This document shows, in pieces, positions 44,724-54,483 of a DNA stretch of 64,000 nucleotides. The DNA lies in NCBI GenBank assembly GCA_965215385.1, contig OZ244059.1, forward strand, positions 1,302,001 to 1,366,000, given 5' to 3'. Position 1 is the first letter of the stretch. Each line of letters begins with the position of its first letter. The notes below the pieces were generated by a model. That model saw only the letters and a program-made list of their open reading frames with translations, was not told where the DNA came from and ran no database searches. The translations under genes and the position numbers were made by a program. This DNA comes from JAPORY01 sp965215385 (GTDB lineage Bacteria > Pseudomonadota > Alphaproteobacteria > Rhodobacterales > Rhodobacteraceae).

Positions 44724-45085
44724 AGCGTCCTCCTGTTTTCGTTTGCGCCACGGGCAGTCAAAATCTGCTCCGCTCTAGGCGTCCTCAGTAGTCGGCACCT
44801 GATTTGGCTGCGGTCTGCTTGGACTTAGCTACGATACACGCGCACAAACGCTGCGGGAGTGCGCTTTCCGCCGCAATTAATTCACCTCAGTGACTAGCAA
44901 GCGGCTGCGGCATCTTCACTCGTGAGGGCACAGAAAGGTCGTAAACTCCTAACTCAACCTGATGTGCTCACAGCCTCCAATTGAGTGCCACAGTGACAGT
45001 ACGGCGCACCCTCACATATCACAAATATATATTTTATATGATTAGTATGCCGGTTCGGTATCGATTTGTACTTGACTGTTCAAAG

Positions 45086-46018
45086 CTACTTCAACTTGTC
45101 AGTAAATCTCATACCACCCTCAAATTCATTGTTCATCAGCATCTCGATGAATGCACGACCGGCCGAGGTCAACAGTCGATCACGCGGTTTGAGCATCGCA
45201 ATCTCTACTTCCAGTGGTGGTGAAACAATAGGAATAGCGTTGAGCAATCCAAGCTGTAAATCCGGTTGCATAGCCTCAATGATCATGACAGAACACCCCA
45301 TGTTGCGTTCGATAAGTGCCCGATTGGTGCACACGCCATCCACTTCTGAGACGATATTCGGTACCAAGTCGATCTCGGCCAATGCTAGATCTACGGCCAT
45401 CCGATGACCGGTATTTTTTCTCGGCAGAATCAAAGGCAATTCGGCAAGATCCGCAAGCGAGAATTCATCCTTGACTAAGTGCGCATAGTTTGAATTCCGC
45501 CAGTCGTTGGAAACAGCGACCATCATATTGTCGTAAACTGCAGCAACTTTCGTAATAGTCGGACTCGGTGGCGGTGCGGATATAAATCCCAAGTCCACTA
45601 CTCCACTCAGCAACCATTCGTATACCGTTGACCCCATGCCCTCCCAAATCGAAACCCTTACTTGAGGATACAACTCACTGAAGCGGCTCAGGGTCTGAGC
45701 AAGAAAAATTCGGCCAATTTGATCTGTCGCCGCTAGGTTCAGTTGGCCCACAGGAGAGTCTTGGGTGGCCTGAACGGAGAGGCGCGCTGTTTCGACATCA
45801 CGAAGAATTTGCTGCGCATGGTCGTAAAGACGGTCCGCCGCTTTAGTTGGTTTTATTCCTCGGCCTTTCTTGATGAATAGCTCGACGCTTAAGCCAGCAC
45901 CGAGATTTTGCATATTTCGGGTGATCGCTGGTTGCGCAATGTGCAAACGCGATGATGCAGCAGAGATACTTCGCTGTTCGTAAACTGCCACAAACTGTTT
46001 CAGTTGCCGAAGGTCGAT
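45086..46018 (-). CDS. LysR-type transcriptional regulator with apparent AUC start
   Basis: The N-terminal winged helix reads DLRQLKQFVAVYEQRSISAA, and the effector domain covers about residues 95-300. The first in-frame ATG/GTG/TTG is the GTG of FVAV, which would delete the first helix. The canonical N-terminus instead begins at an ATC codon (46018-46016) with a good ribosome site, GGAGG (46030-46026), seven bases upstream. Either AUC is used as a rare start or the start codon was mutated. The gene lies divergently before the CoA-ligase operon, the usual arrangement for a LysR regulator of that operon, and next to the transporter genes. Confidence 0.88.
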   Translation of the reverse strand: MDLRQLKQFVAVYEQRSISAASSRLHIAQPAITRNMQNLGAGLSVELFIKKGRGIKPTKAADRLYDHAQQILRDVETARLSVQATQDSPVGQLNLAATDQIGRIFLAQTLSRFSELYPQVRVSIWEGMGSTVYEWLLSGVVDLGFISAPPPSPTITKVAAVYDNMMVAVSNDWRNSNYAHLVKDEFSLADLAELPLILPRKNTGHRMAVDLALAEIDLVPNIVSEVDGVCTNRALIERNMGCSVMIIEAMQPDLQLGLLNAIPIVSPPLEVEIAMLKPRDRLLTSAGRAFIEMLMNNEFEGGMRFTDKLK

Positions 46019-46615
46019 TTTCTCACCTCCCGGATTTCACTTCCAAGCCGAATGTCTAACCATTTGATCAGGAATTTAGCACCGCCTTTCGTTAGGTCGC
46101 AAGGCTAGAGCCCGTATCATTGTCGATCCCCTTTCCCCAAGAACCCAGCACGCTGGGTCCCTCCACCGGATGCAACTAATCCGCCTAAGGACCTCCCCTA
46201 TGTTCTTGCCAATGTGCGAAGTTAGATGCCAGTCAACTTATGCCTTCTTGGTATATGATCTATAGAATCAATATATTTGCGGCAAGTGTCGATGCCTCAT
46301 ATTGTGGATGAAATCCAGATGAACAGTGGCACGGTAGGGAGAACGGCGACCTAAAGCGAGAAACGGGGGGCCAATGCTTTGAGCCAAAGCGGCGGAAGAT
46401 TCGCCGAACCTAGGTTTCAGGAAGGTCGTTGCTTTTCGTAGAAAAACCGTCTGCTACCATTCCAGACTATTAGAGGCAACGGCTGCAATATGACGATGGC
46501 TTTTGGTCTCCGAATAGAACGGATTTAATGATTGTGAGGATGGATGTTCTGGAACCCTATAGTTGCGGCACGTCCTGTTCTGCACTGTCGCAACCAAAAT
46601 CGGGGGTAATGGTTC
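46019..46615. promoter_or_regulatory. Divergent control region between LysR gene and catabolic operon
   Basis: These 597 bases contain no gene. They should hold the LysR binding sites and the promoter of the ligase operon. I did not find a clear T-N11-A operator. The region is long for a single divergent promoter. Confidence 0.45.
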
Positions 46616-48235
46616 GTGCGCGACCTTGAACTTCAAGAACGAGTTTTGACCCATCGTCTTCGCCAGGTGGCAGAAGTGGCACCGGACGACGTATTCCTTC
46701 AGTTTGCTGACATCAAATATAGTTTCGGCGATTTTGAGACGGCCACCAACAGCGCGGCCAATACATTAGAGGAGCTTGGGCTTCAAAGGCGCGGTAGAAT
46801 GGGAATCTTCGCACGGAATTCCTTTGGGTTTATTCTCGCTTGGTTTTCGGCGGCAAAGCTTGGCGCGATTTATGTTCCGATAAACACCGAGTATAAAGGC
46901 GACATCCTGCGATACCAACTCAACGACTCACAGGTAACTCATCTATTGGTTGATCCGGAATTCCTGCCTCTCGTAGTTGAGGTTATCGACCAACTGCCGG
47001 AACTGAAGCATATTGTTCTGTCGGCACCTACTGAAGTTCCGGCACCGCTCTATTCTGCCTGCAATATCTTAACAATTGCAGACCTCTTGACCGGAAAGTC
47101 GGCTTCGCCTGCGATCGAGGTAACTCATGCCGATCCGATGGCCATTAGCTTTACATCTGGAACAACAGGTCGCTCCAAGGGAGTCCTCGCTACAAACGCT
47201 CACGTTGCGACTTATGCATTGGATTGGGCGCATCTTGTTGCGCTTGAGAAGGGGGAAGCAATCTATACCCCGCTTCCTTTGTTCCATGCCATTGCCGCCT
47301 GGATGGGTGTAGGCTCATCAGTTTTTTTTGGAAACAGAATCGTGATTAGCCAGCGCTTTTCTGCAACCTTGTACTGGGATGAACTGCGTGCGGCAAATGC
47401 AAACATCGCCCAAGGTATTTTTTCGATGTTGCCGATACTCATGAAACAGCCCATCCGAGACGACGACTCAGCGCAACCAGCACGAGCTTACTACATCGGA
47501 AACTCTAATCCAGAATTCGAGGAACGATTCGGCATCGAAATCATTGAGGCTTACGGCGCTACCGAGACTGGGATCGTTGCTGGCACCCCCTACGGCAAGC
47601 CTCGCAAAGGTTCCTCTTGCGGCAGAATCAATGATCACACTTTCGACGCAATTGTCGCGGACAAGGATGACAAGCCCCTTGCTTTCGGAGAAGGTGGTGA
47701 GTTGTTGGTTCGCCCCAAACAGCCGTTTGCGATGTTTTCCGGTTACGACAACAAGGATGAGGCCACGGTAGAATCGTGGCGGAACCTCTGGTTCCACACA
47801 GGTGACCGGTGCAGCCTGGACGAGGACGGTAGTTTATATTTTATTGACCGAGATCGGGACGTGATAAGGCGGCGGGGCGAGAACATTTCATCCTTTGAGC
47901 TAGAACGCGCTATAAACAAACATCCAGACATATTGGAATGCGCTGTCGTCCCGGTAAAGTCGGACTTGGGCGAATATGAAGTCAAGATTGTCGTCGTCAT
48001 GTTGCCTGAAAAAGAATCGACGCCGGAAGAATTCTGGGCTTTCTGCGATAAGGTTCTGCCGCGTTTCTGGGTACCAAGCTATCTTGAATTTCGCGAATCT
48101 CTGCCGAAAACTGGAACCCAAAAAGTGCAAAAATTCCGTCTGAAATCCATTGGCGGGGATTGCGACACCTACACCCGCGATTGGCAGTCGGGAAAGATTT
48201 TTTTGATTTCTAGACGGAAGGAGACTGAATTGTGA
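46616..48235 (+). CDS. Acyl-CoA synthetase (AMP-forming), CaiC-like
   Basis: This 539-residue ANL ligase activates a carboxylic acid as its CoA thioester. The A3 loop is FTSGTTGRSKG, followed by PLPLFHAIA, EAYGATETG, FHTGDRCSLDEDG and DRDRDVIRRRGENIS. The C-terminal catalytic Lys is probably in PKTGTQKVQKF. The GTG start at 46616 is the first in-frame start after a stop. It is the first gene of the rightward operon and its end overlaps the next start (GTGA). Its likely role is to commit the imported substrate to CoA-bound breakdown. Confidence 0.9.
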   Translation: MRDLELQERVLTHRLRQVAEVAPDDVFLQFADIKYSFGDFETATNSAANTLEELGLQRRGRMGIFARNSFGFILAWFSAAKLGAIYVPINTEYKGDILRYQLNDSQVTHLLVDPEFLPLVVEVIDQLPELKHIVLSAPTEVPAPLYSACNILTIADLLTGKSASPAIEVTHADPMAISFTSGTTGRSKGVLATNAHVATYALDWAHLVALEKGEAIYTPLPLFHAIAAWMGVGSSVFFGNRIVISQRFSATLYWDELRAANANIAQGIFSMLPILMKQPIRDDDSAQPARAYYIGNSNPEFEERFGIEIIEAYGATETGIVAGTPYGKPRKGSSCGRINDHTFDAIVADKDDKPLAFGEGGELLVRPKQPFAMFSGYDNKDEATVESWRNLWFHTGDRCSLDEDGSLYFIDRDRDVIRRRGENISSFELERAINKHPDILECAVVPVKSDLGEYEVKIVVVMLPEKESTPEEFWAFCDKVLPRFWVPSYLEFRESLPKTGTQKVQKFRLKSIGGDCDTYTRDWQSGKIFLISRRKETEL

Positions 48236-48981
48236 GCGACAGCGAAAGAAAACAAATCCTCAAGAATGAGTTTATCAAAAAACGCGGCTATTGGAGTGGG
48301 TTCTGGGATGGACTTCTCGAACTCGCGCCCGACTACTTCGAGAACTATTTGAACTACTCTGCCGTTCCATGGTCCGATGGTCCGTTAGAGCCAAAGGTCA
48401 AAGAATTCATTTACACGGCGATCGACGTGGCCACGACTCATCTGTACGAACCTGGTCTAGAGATCCATCTAGAGAACGCGCTCAGGTATGGCGCGACACC
48501 GCAAGAAATAATGGAAGTCTACCGCCTTTGTTCATCGATGGGCGTAGCCACGAGCTTACTTGGCTCACACTTGTTGGAAAAGGAGATGACCCGGCGAGGC
48601 TTGCCCTCTGACGACGCGACCAACGATCCCATGCTACGGGCAAGTTTTGAGGAAGCTTTTGGATATTGGGATGAAAGTGCGGCTGCTTGGCAGCGGCTTG
48701 ACCCTGCAAGTTTTGTGGCAGCCCTTGCAACTTGGGGGCCAAGGAAGGACTCACCGCTTGACAGAAAAACAAGCGCATTCGTCATGATCGCTGTAACCAC
48801 TGCCGTTACCCACCTCAATCAGAATGCCGCTCAAGCTTTTATTGGGCAGGCGCTGGACGCGGGTGCGACAAAGGAAGAAATTCTCGAAGTTTTTCAGCTA
48901 TCTTCAGTTCTCGGAATGCACAGTTGCACACTTGGCGTTCCTATCCTCCTGACCAAGGTCAAATCGCAAATGGCTGTCTGA
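48232..48981 (+). CDS. Tandem carboxymuconolactone decarboxylase-like (CMD) protein
   Basis: The 249-residue protein contains two CMD/AhpD-type helical repeats. The first (LEPKVKEFIYTAIDVATTH, then YGATPQEIMEVYRL) spans about residues 60-105. The second (LDRKTSAFVMIAVTTAVTH, then AGATKEEILEVFQL) spans about 180-225. The AhpD CxxC is absent, so it is not a peroxidase-type member and could be a decarboxylase/lactonase-like enzyme. It overlaps the ligase gene by 4 bases and precedes an iron-type alcohol dehydrogenase. Its precise reaction is unknown. Confidence 0.82.
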   Translation: MSDSERKQILKNEFIKKRGYWSGFWDGLLELAPDYFENYLNYSAVPWSDGPLEPKVKEFIYTAIDVATTHLYEPGLEIHLENALRYGATPQEIMEVYRLCSSMGVATSLLGSHLLEKEMTRRGLPSDDATNDPMLRASFEEAFGYWDESAAAWQRLDPASFVAALATWGPRKDSPLDRKTSAFVMIAVTTAVTHLNQNAAQAFIGQALDAGATKEEILEVFQLSSVLGMHSCTLGVPILLTKVKSQMAV

Positions 48982-49075
48982 ACCGGTGCTCCGTAAATTC
49001 TGCGGACCCAAGACTGACTAGTCATTCCAAACTCTTAACAACGCTAAACCGGCGACAACATCAAAGGAGAAACAG

Positions 49076-50260
49076 ATGAGTGATGACCGTAAAGGAGCCT
49101 ATGTCTTACCACCCATGGACATTGTCCATCATGGCTCGGGTAGCATAAGTGCACTGGAAGGAGTGTTAGCTGATCTCAACTGCAAGAACGCTCTACTGAT
49201 CACTGGCACGACGCTGGCAACCAAGACTGACCTCGTGGACAAGGTTGTTGCAGCTTCGGGTGGTCGTATCAAGCAAGTGTTTCACGATACTAAAGCGCAT
49301 GTGCCACGTTCGAAAGTATTGGCGGCGGCTCGTGTCGCGCACGATATGAAGGCAGACGGCATTGTTAGCTTTGGTGGTGGCTCCTCAAACGATACTGCAA
49401 AGGGGGTGACCATCGCCTTATCGGAAAATATAATGGCACTTGATCACTTTGATAAAATGCGAGTCGATTACGAGTATCCCGATAAGCTTGAAATTCCGCA
49501 ATTGAAGGGCACTCCGCTGCCATTAATTGCGATCCCAACGACCCTTTCTGCAGGAGAATTTACTTGGTTTGCAGGCATCACCGATGCGGATCGCCAAGTT
49601 AAGGATCTGTATATTGACCGAAAAATTACTGCTCGTGCGGTGATTCTGGATGCCGACCTGACGCTTCAAACACCTTTATGGCTCTGGCTGTCAACGGGCC
49701 TGCGTTCGGTTGATCACTGTATCGAAGCAATTTGCTCAAATCAATCGCACCCCTATGTCGACGCAACCTGTAGCTATGCACTTAGAATCCTAGACCAAGG
49801 TTTGCGCGATAGTAAGGCCGATCCAAAAAACGTGGTAATCAGGACTGAACTCCAAATCGCGGCTTGGTTGTCGATCTGTGGGCTGGGCAACGTCTCGTTG
49901 GGTATCAGTCACGGCATTGGGCACCAGCTTGGTGCCAGATGCGGCGTACCGCACGGTCACACATCCTGTGTGATGTTGCACAACGTGTTGGACTTCAACC
50001 TTTCACACACGAAAGATCAGCAGTCTCAAATCCTCAAAATTATGACCCAAAATGGGCGCACCCCGAAATCGGCGGCCGAAGCGGTTCGGCAATTAGTAAA
50101 AGACCTCAATCAACCTTGGCGACTGCGCGATGTAAACGTTGAAGCGGCGGATTTTGCTGGCATTGCGAAAGATGCAATGCAAGATATCATCGTTTCCAGC
50201 AACCCGCGACCAGTCTCGGGCGTTGATGAAATCACCGAATTGCTGAGGCTATCCTATTGA
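49076..50260 (+). CDS. Iron-containing alcohol dehydrogenase / maleylacetate reductase-like
   Basis: This 394-residue group III dehydrogenase has the nucleotide motif SFGGGSSNDTAK near 98-109, and metal ligands in LDADLT (Asp), VDHCIEA (His), GISHGIGHQLG (His) and VPHGHTS (His). The family reduces aldehydes or maleylacetate with NAD(P)H. With a CMD-type protein beside it, a step resembling maleylacetate reduction is conceivable but unproven. An AAGGAG ribosome site supports the start. It follows the CMD gene after 94 bases. Confidence 0.88.
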   Translation: MSDDRKGAYVLPPMDIVHHGSGSISALEGVLADLNCKNALLITGTTLATKTDLVDKVVAASGGRIKQVFHDTKAHVPRSKVLAAARVAHDMKADGIVSFGGGSSNDTAKGVTIALSENIMALDHFDKMRVDYEYPDKLEIPQLKGTPLPLIAIPTTLSAGEFTWFAGITDADRQVKDLYIDRKITARAVILDADLTLQTPLWLWLSTGLRSVDHCIEAICSNQSHPYVDATCSYALRILDQGLRDSKADPKNVVIRTELQIAAWLSICGLGNVSLGISHGIGHQLGARCGVPHGHTSCVMLHNVLDFNLSHTKDQQSQILKIMTQNGRTPKSAAEAVRQLVKDLNQPWRLRDVNVEAADFAGIAKDAMQDIIVSSNPRPVSGVDEITELLRLSY

Positions 50261-50595
50261 TGGGTAGAAGCCAACCCAACATTCGACACCACCTCGCCGA
50301 ATTCTAAGTCTTAACATTTTCGGGTGGAGTCTATCAGTCAGCGACCCTCTCGTCCTGTTTCTAGGCAGTGATCCGCAATCTTGCGCCGCACTTTACGCAG
50401 AAGTCCGCGTGGGAAAATCATAATTGAGACAACTTAGCCATTCCAATCTTGAACTTATCGGTGAGTTGGCACCAAAGGACAGCCCGAATGAACGGAAAAA
50501 GGCACTAGTACCAGAATGGTTGAATATTTGGCATTGTTTCGCGTCACATCGGCGAAAAGACCAGTATCGACCCAAAACCTTGTTGGCAGGATGAA
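50261..50595. other. Gap inside the catabolic cluster
   Basis: No gene is seen in these 335 bases. The gap is much longer than those between the following genes, so a second promoter may lie here. No convincing -35/-10 pair was identified. Confidence 0.35.
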
Positions 50596-51744
50596 ATGAA
50601 TTTTGCGCTGAGTGATGAACAAAGACAGGTAATCTCAATGGTGAGCCAGTTCTCCCAACACGAGATCGTACCAATCGAAGAACACATGGATGTTATTGGA
50701 GAGTTTCCTTACGCGGCATGGGAAAAATGGAGCGAGTTAGGGATGGCAGGCATCCTCGTTCCTGAGCGGTATGGAGGCTCAGGGTTTGACGCGCTTACTT
50801 ACATTTTGGCGATGGAAGAGTTGAGCCGTATCAGCCAAACCTTTGCTTTGATCTGGCAAGTCCATGTGATGGTTGGCAACATGTATGTCGTTCTCGGCAA
50901 TGAGCAACAAAAACAGGAATGGCTACCGAAATTTGCGAGTGGCGAAATTCTCGGTGCTTTCGCGTTGACCGAAACAGGTGCCGGTTCGGATAGTGCTGGG
51001 ATCAAGACCAAGGCCGAACGCGAAGGCAACGAATGCTGGCGAATTAACGGCAGTAAGATTTTTATTTCGAATGCCAATACCAGGATCAGCAACGGTACCG
51101 TGCTGATGGCGGCGACAGGTCGCCAGAGTGACGGGAAACCGGAAATATCTTGCTTTATCCTTCCGGCAGGAACGCCCGGTTATACCGTTGGCCAATCTTT
51201 TGAGGAAATGGCTTGGGGCGGCATGACCAACAATGAGTTGATCTTGGAAGATGTGATTTTGCCAAATACCAATTTATTGGGTATTGAGGGCTCTGGACTT
51301 AAACAGGCACTGGGGGCTTTGAATCTTGGACGAATCGTATTTGGTACTCTCGGGGGGGCTCTGATCCAAGCTTGCCTTGACGAAAGTCTCGCCCACACAA
51401 AAGATCGTAAACAATTCGGAGAACCACTCAGCAATTTCCAACTTACGCAGGCTAAACTGGCCGATATGGCGGCGCACGCCGAGATGATACGCTCCATGTC
51501 GCACAAAGTCGCATGGCGCTACAGCAATGGGGAGGACGTGCACGCAGAGGCCGCGATGCTTAAGTTGGTTGGAACCCGCCTCGCTATTCAAGCCGCTGGC
51601 GAAGCGTTTCAATTGCACGGCGGTTATGGCTTCATGCGCGAATACAGGGTCAATCGGCTTTATAGAGAGGCGCAAATTCTCGCCATTGGTGAAGGGACAA
51701 ACGAGATTCAACAGCTTCTTATCGCGCGCAGTTTGGGCTGCTGA
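50596..51744 (+). CDS. Acyl-CoA dehydrogenase
   Basis: This FAD enzyme of 382 residues introduces a 2,3-double bond in an acyl-CoA and passes electrons to ETF. Features are ALTETGAGSDSAG, the FAD-binding RKQFGEPLSNFQLTQ, LHGGYGFMREY and the end segment with the catalytic Glu in IGEGTNEIQQLLIAR. The length matches short-chain or branched-chain members. It lies two bases before the E1 alpha gene and supplies the enoyl-CoA for the hydratase at 53703. Confidence 0.93.
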   Translation: MNFALSDEQRQVISMVSQFSQHEIVPIEEHMDVIGEFPYAAWEKWSELGMAGILVPERYGGSGFDALTYILAMEELSRISQTFALIWQVHVMVGNMYVVLGNEQQKQEWLPKFASGEILGAFALTETGAGSDSAGIKTKAEREGNECWRINGSKIFISNANTRISNGTVLMAATGRQSDGKPEISCFILPAGTPGYTVGQSFEEMAWGGMTNNELILEDVILPNTNLLGIEGSGLKQALGALNLGRIVFGTLGGALIQACLDESLAHTKDRKQFGEPLSNFQLTQAKLADMAAHAEMIRSMSHKVAWRYSNGEDVHAEAAMLKLVGTRLAIQAAGEAFQLHGGYGFMREYRVNRLYREAQILAIGEGTNEIQQLLIARSLGC

Positions 51745-51746
51745 GA

Positions 51747-52727
51747 ATGTCTGTTCCAAACAGAGATACTGCGCTTATTCTCTTTAAGACGATGTGCAAA
51801 ATCCGCGCATTCGAACAAGTGGCTTCGGAACGATATAAGAATGGCGATCTTCCCGGTTTCATCCATCTTTCTTTGGGTCAAGAGGCCTGTGCAGCTGGTG
51901 CCTGTGCCACATTGGGTGCGGACGACTACATCACGAGCAATCACCGGGGTCATGGCCATTGTCTGGCAAAAGGTGCTAACCCAAAGCTAATGCTTGCCGA
52001 ATTATTCGCAAAGGCGCAAGGTTATGGAAAAGGGCGTAGCGGCTCAATGCACATTGCGGATGTCCCCGCTGGAGTGCTCGGAGCTAATGGGATTGTTGGG
52101 CAATCGTTAGGCCTTGGTGTCGGAGCCGCACTTTCACTCCAAATTCGCGAGCAACCGAACGTCGTAATTGCCTTTTTTGGCGAAGGGGCATCAGGAACCG
52201 GTATCGCTCACGAGGCGATGAATATGGCGGCGATTTGGAGATTGCCGATCATATTTTTTTGCGAAGCAAACCAGTATGCCGAGTTATCGCCCTTCTCGGC
52301 GCACGTTTCAATAGAGAACGTGGCTGATCGTGCCTGCGCGTATGGTTTTCCCGGCATTACGGTAGACGGCGAAGATGTCTTCGCCGTCTACGAAGTTACA
52401 AGCCGGGCTGTGGCACGTGCCCGTCGCGGCGGGGGACCGACGCTGATCGAAGCTAAAACGTTTCGTTGGCACGGCCACTACGAAGGCGACCCGCAATCCT
52501 ACAAGTCAGAACAGGAGCGACTAAATCCAAAATCCTTTGACCCGATTGCGCGAATGCGCGACCGCATTTCCGAGATCGAAGGACTGACTGCTGAACATCT
52601 AGCGGAGGTCGAAAAAGCAGCGCTAGGGCAAATCCGAGCGGCCGAATTATGGGCACAAGCGCTGCCTAGTCCAGACCCAGCAAGTTTGCTTGAGGACGTC
52701 TACGTCGAGGCAAGCCGGCATGGCTAA
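51747..52727 (+). CDS. 2-oxoacid (acetoin/pyruvate type) dehydrogenase E1 alpha subunit
   Basis: This is the thiamine-diphosphate subunit that decarboxylates a 2-oxoacid or cleaves acetoin. The 326-residue protein has SNHRGHGHCLAKG, RSGSMHI, and the ThDP/Mg motif FGEGASGTGIAHEAMNMA...FCEAN, here GEG rather than GDG. The phosphorylation-loop region FRWHGHYEGDPQ follows. The length and the two-subunit layout fit acetoin dehydrogenase (AcoA) and related enzymes. Its end overlaps the E1 beta start by 8 bases. A perfect 14-bp inverted repeat lies in the gene at 52362-52391. Confidence 0.92.
   Translation: MSVPNRDTALILFKTMCKIRAFEQVASERYKNGDLPGFIHLSLGQEACAAGACATLGADDYITSNHRGHGHCLAKGANPKLMLAELFAKAQGYGKGRSGSMHIADVPAGVLGANGIVGQSLGLGVGAALSLQIREQPNVVIAFFGEGASGTGIAHEAMNMAAIWRLPIIFFCEANQYAELSPFSAHVSIENVADRACAYGFPGITVDGEDVFAVYEVTSRAVARARRGGGPTLIEAKTFRWHGHYEGDPQSYKSEQERLNPKSFDPIARMRDRISEIEGLTAEHLAEVEKAALGQIRAAELWAQALPSPDPASLLEDVYVEASRHG
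52362..52391 (+). repeat. Perfect 14-bp inverted repeat inside the E1 alpha gene
   Basis: GTAGACGGCGAAGA (52362-52375), a two-base spacer, and TCTTCGCCGTCTAC (52378-52391) form a perfect palindrome. The encoded peptide is the conserved VDGEDVFAVY, so the symmetry coexists with coding constraint. In mRNA the tightest hairpin would need a few loop bases from the centre. Confidence 0.9.
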
Positions 52728-53706
52728 ACTAAAGTACTATCAAGCACTGACCCACGCGCTCCGCGAGGAAATGGTTCGCGACGACCGGGTTTTCTTGATG
52801 GGTGCGGATGTCGGCGAGAGCGGCGGCATCTTCGCGCAAACCCGGGGCCTTTATCAACAGTTTGGGTCGGCCCGTGTGCGCGATACGCCAATCGCCGAGA
52901 ATGGATTTGTCTCTGCGGCGGTTGGGTCGGCAATGACGGGAATGCGTCCGGTGGTAGAGATCGGCTTCGAAGATTTCGTGACCTGTTGCATGGAGCCTCT
53001 AGTTAATCAAGCGGCAAAACTTGGCTATATGCTCGGTGGACAAGTCAGTATTCCACTGGTGCTCTATGCATTTGGCGGTGGCGGGTTGAACGCTGGGCCG
53101 CAACACTCGCAAAGTTTGGCAGTGTGGTTTGCACATGTGCCGGGCTTGAAAGTGGTTATTCCATCTAACCCATCCGACGTACTCGGTCTTATGAAATCGG
53201 CGATAAGGGACGAAAGTCCTGTAATCTGTCTATTGAGCAAGAAGCTGATTGGTTCAACGGGTGAAGTCGAACTTGAAGCCGATCATCTCGTTCCAATTGG
53301 TCAAGCGCACGTAGCTCGATCAGGTTCAGCAGCTACAATTGTTGCCGTCGGTCAAATGGTTCCAGTTGCGCTGAGGGCCGCCCAAATGTTGTTGGCAGAG
53401 GGGATTGAAGCCGAAGTTATCGACCCTCGCAGCATAAACCCTCTGGACGAGTACACGATCCGTACTTCGGTCAAGAAGACCGGCCGACTTTGTATAGTTC
53501 ACGAAGCACATGCTCCTTTTGGTGTTGGCTCGGAGATCATCGCGCGTATCGCCGAGAATTCATTGACGTCGCTGAGGGTTCCACCGGTGCGAGTTACCCC
53601 TCCCTTCGCGCCGAGTCCTTTTGCTCCTTCACTTGAAGAACTCTACCTACCCAACCCCGAAAGTGTCTACGAGGCAGTTCGCGGAATGCTCTCGGGGCGG
53701 GTATGA
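52720..53706 (+). CDS. 2-oxoacid (acetoin/pyruvate type) dehydrogenase E1 beta subunit
   Basis: The 328-residue transketolase-like beta subunit starts at the ATG 52720, overlapping the E1 alpha stop; the open frame itself extends to 52690. Family motifs are FLMGADVGESGG, RDTPIAENGFVSAAVGSAM, PVVEIGFEDF, and EVIDPRSINPLDEYTI with HEAHAPFGVGSE in the C-terminal domain. It should form an alpha2-beta2 E1 with the preceding gene. No E2 acyltransferase or E3 gene is nearby; only a free lipoyl-domain protein follows. Confidence 0.92.
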   Translation: MAKLKYYQALTHALREEMVRDDRVFLMGADVGESGGIFAQTRGLYQQFGSARVRDTPIAENGFVSAAVGSAMTGMRPVVEIGFEDFVTCCMEPLVNQAAKLGYMLGGQVSIPLVLYAFGGGGLNAGPQHSQSLAVWFAHVPGLKVVIPSNPSDVLGLMKSAIRDESPVICLLSKKLIGSTGEVELEADHLVPIGQAHVARSGSAATIVAVGQMVPVALRAAQMLLAEGIEAEVIDPRSINPLDEYTIRTSVKKTGRLCIVHEAHAPFGVGSEIIARIAENSLTSLRVPPVRVTPPFAPSPFAPSLEELYLPNPESVYEAVRGMLSGRV

Positions 53707-54482
53707 GCCAGATGCTAAAAATCGAAAGTCGAGGTCCTACGCGGAAAATTATTCTGAACCGGCCAAATGTACTAAACGCGATGAACTGGAAATGCGTTCT
53801 CGATGTCACCCACGCCATACGTCAAGCAGAAGATGACCGCACAATCCGAACCATTGTACTGTCTGGTTCAGGCGATAGAGCCTTTACCGCTGGCGCGGAT
53901 ATTACCGAATTGCGGAGCTTTGGATCGGCAGCTGCGCTCCGATGCAACCGTGATTGGCTTGATATGTTTCGCCGGATTGAACAGTGTCGAAAGCCAGTAA
54001 TTGCGGCGGTTAACGGATGGGCGACTGGCGGCGGCACAGAATTGTCGCTCGCTTGCGACTTCGTCATTGCCACCGAGTCCGCCCGATTTGGTCTCTCTGA
54101 GATTAATATCGGTGTTATACCGGGTGCGGGTGCGGGCGCACGTCTGACCCGCTGGGTCGGCCGTCTGCGTGCAAAAGAGTTATTGATGCTTGGCCGTGTT
54201 CTGACGGGGCGAGAAGCTGTAGAATGGCAACTTGCCAATCGTTGTGTGCCGACAAACAAACTGGCAACTGCGGTCAGGGAACTCACCGACGACCTAAATT
54301 CACGAGCACCTCTTGCGCTTGGTGCCGCAAAAGCGACTGTGAATACTGGTTCCGAGGCTAGCCTGGAAGTCGCAATGGAGTATGAGCTTCAGGAGTTCGT
54401 CCAACTCTTCGAAACCGACGACCAACGCGAGGGCATGTCTGCTTTCCTTGAAAAACGCCGACCCAAGTTCAAAGGTAGATAG
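53703..54482 (+). CDS. Enoyl-CoA hydratase/isomerase
   Basis: This crotonase-fold protein of 259 residues has the oxyanion-hole stretch DRAFTAGADITELRS at about residues 57-71 and the second oxyanion region WATGGGTELSLACDFVIATE near 101-120. FGLSEINIGVIPGAGAGARL carries the position where catalytic Glu usually lies. It hydrates or isomerises an enoyl-CoA, probably the product of the acyl-CoA dehydrogenase in the same operon. It overlaps the E1 beta gene (ATGA). Confidence 0.9.
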   Translation: MSQMLKIESRGPTRKIILNRPNVLNAMNWKCVLDVTHAIRQAEDDRTIRTIVLSGSGDRAFTAGADITELRSFGSAAALRCNRDWLDMFRRIEQCRKPVIAAVNGWATGGGTELSLACDFVIATESARFGLSEINIGVIPGAGAGARLTRWVGRLRAKELLMLGRVLTGREAVEWQLANRCVPTNKLATAVRELTDDLNSRAPLALGAAKATVNTGSEASLEVAMEYELQEFVQLFETDDQREGMSAFLEKRRPKFKGR

Positions 54483-54483
54483 A

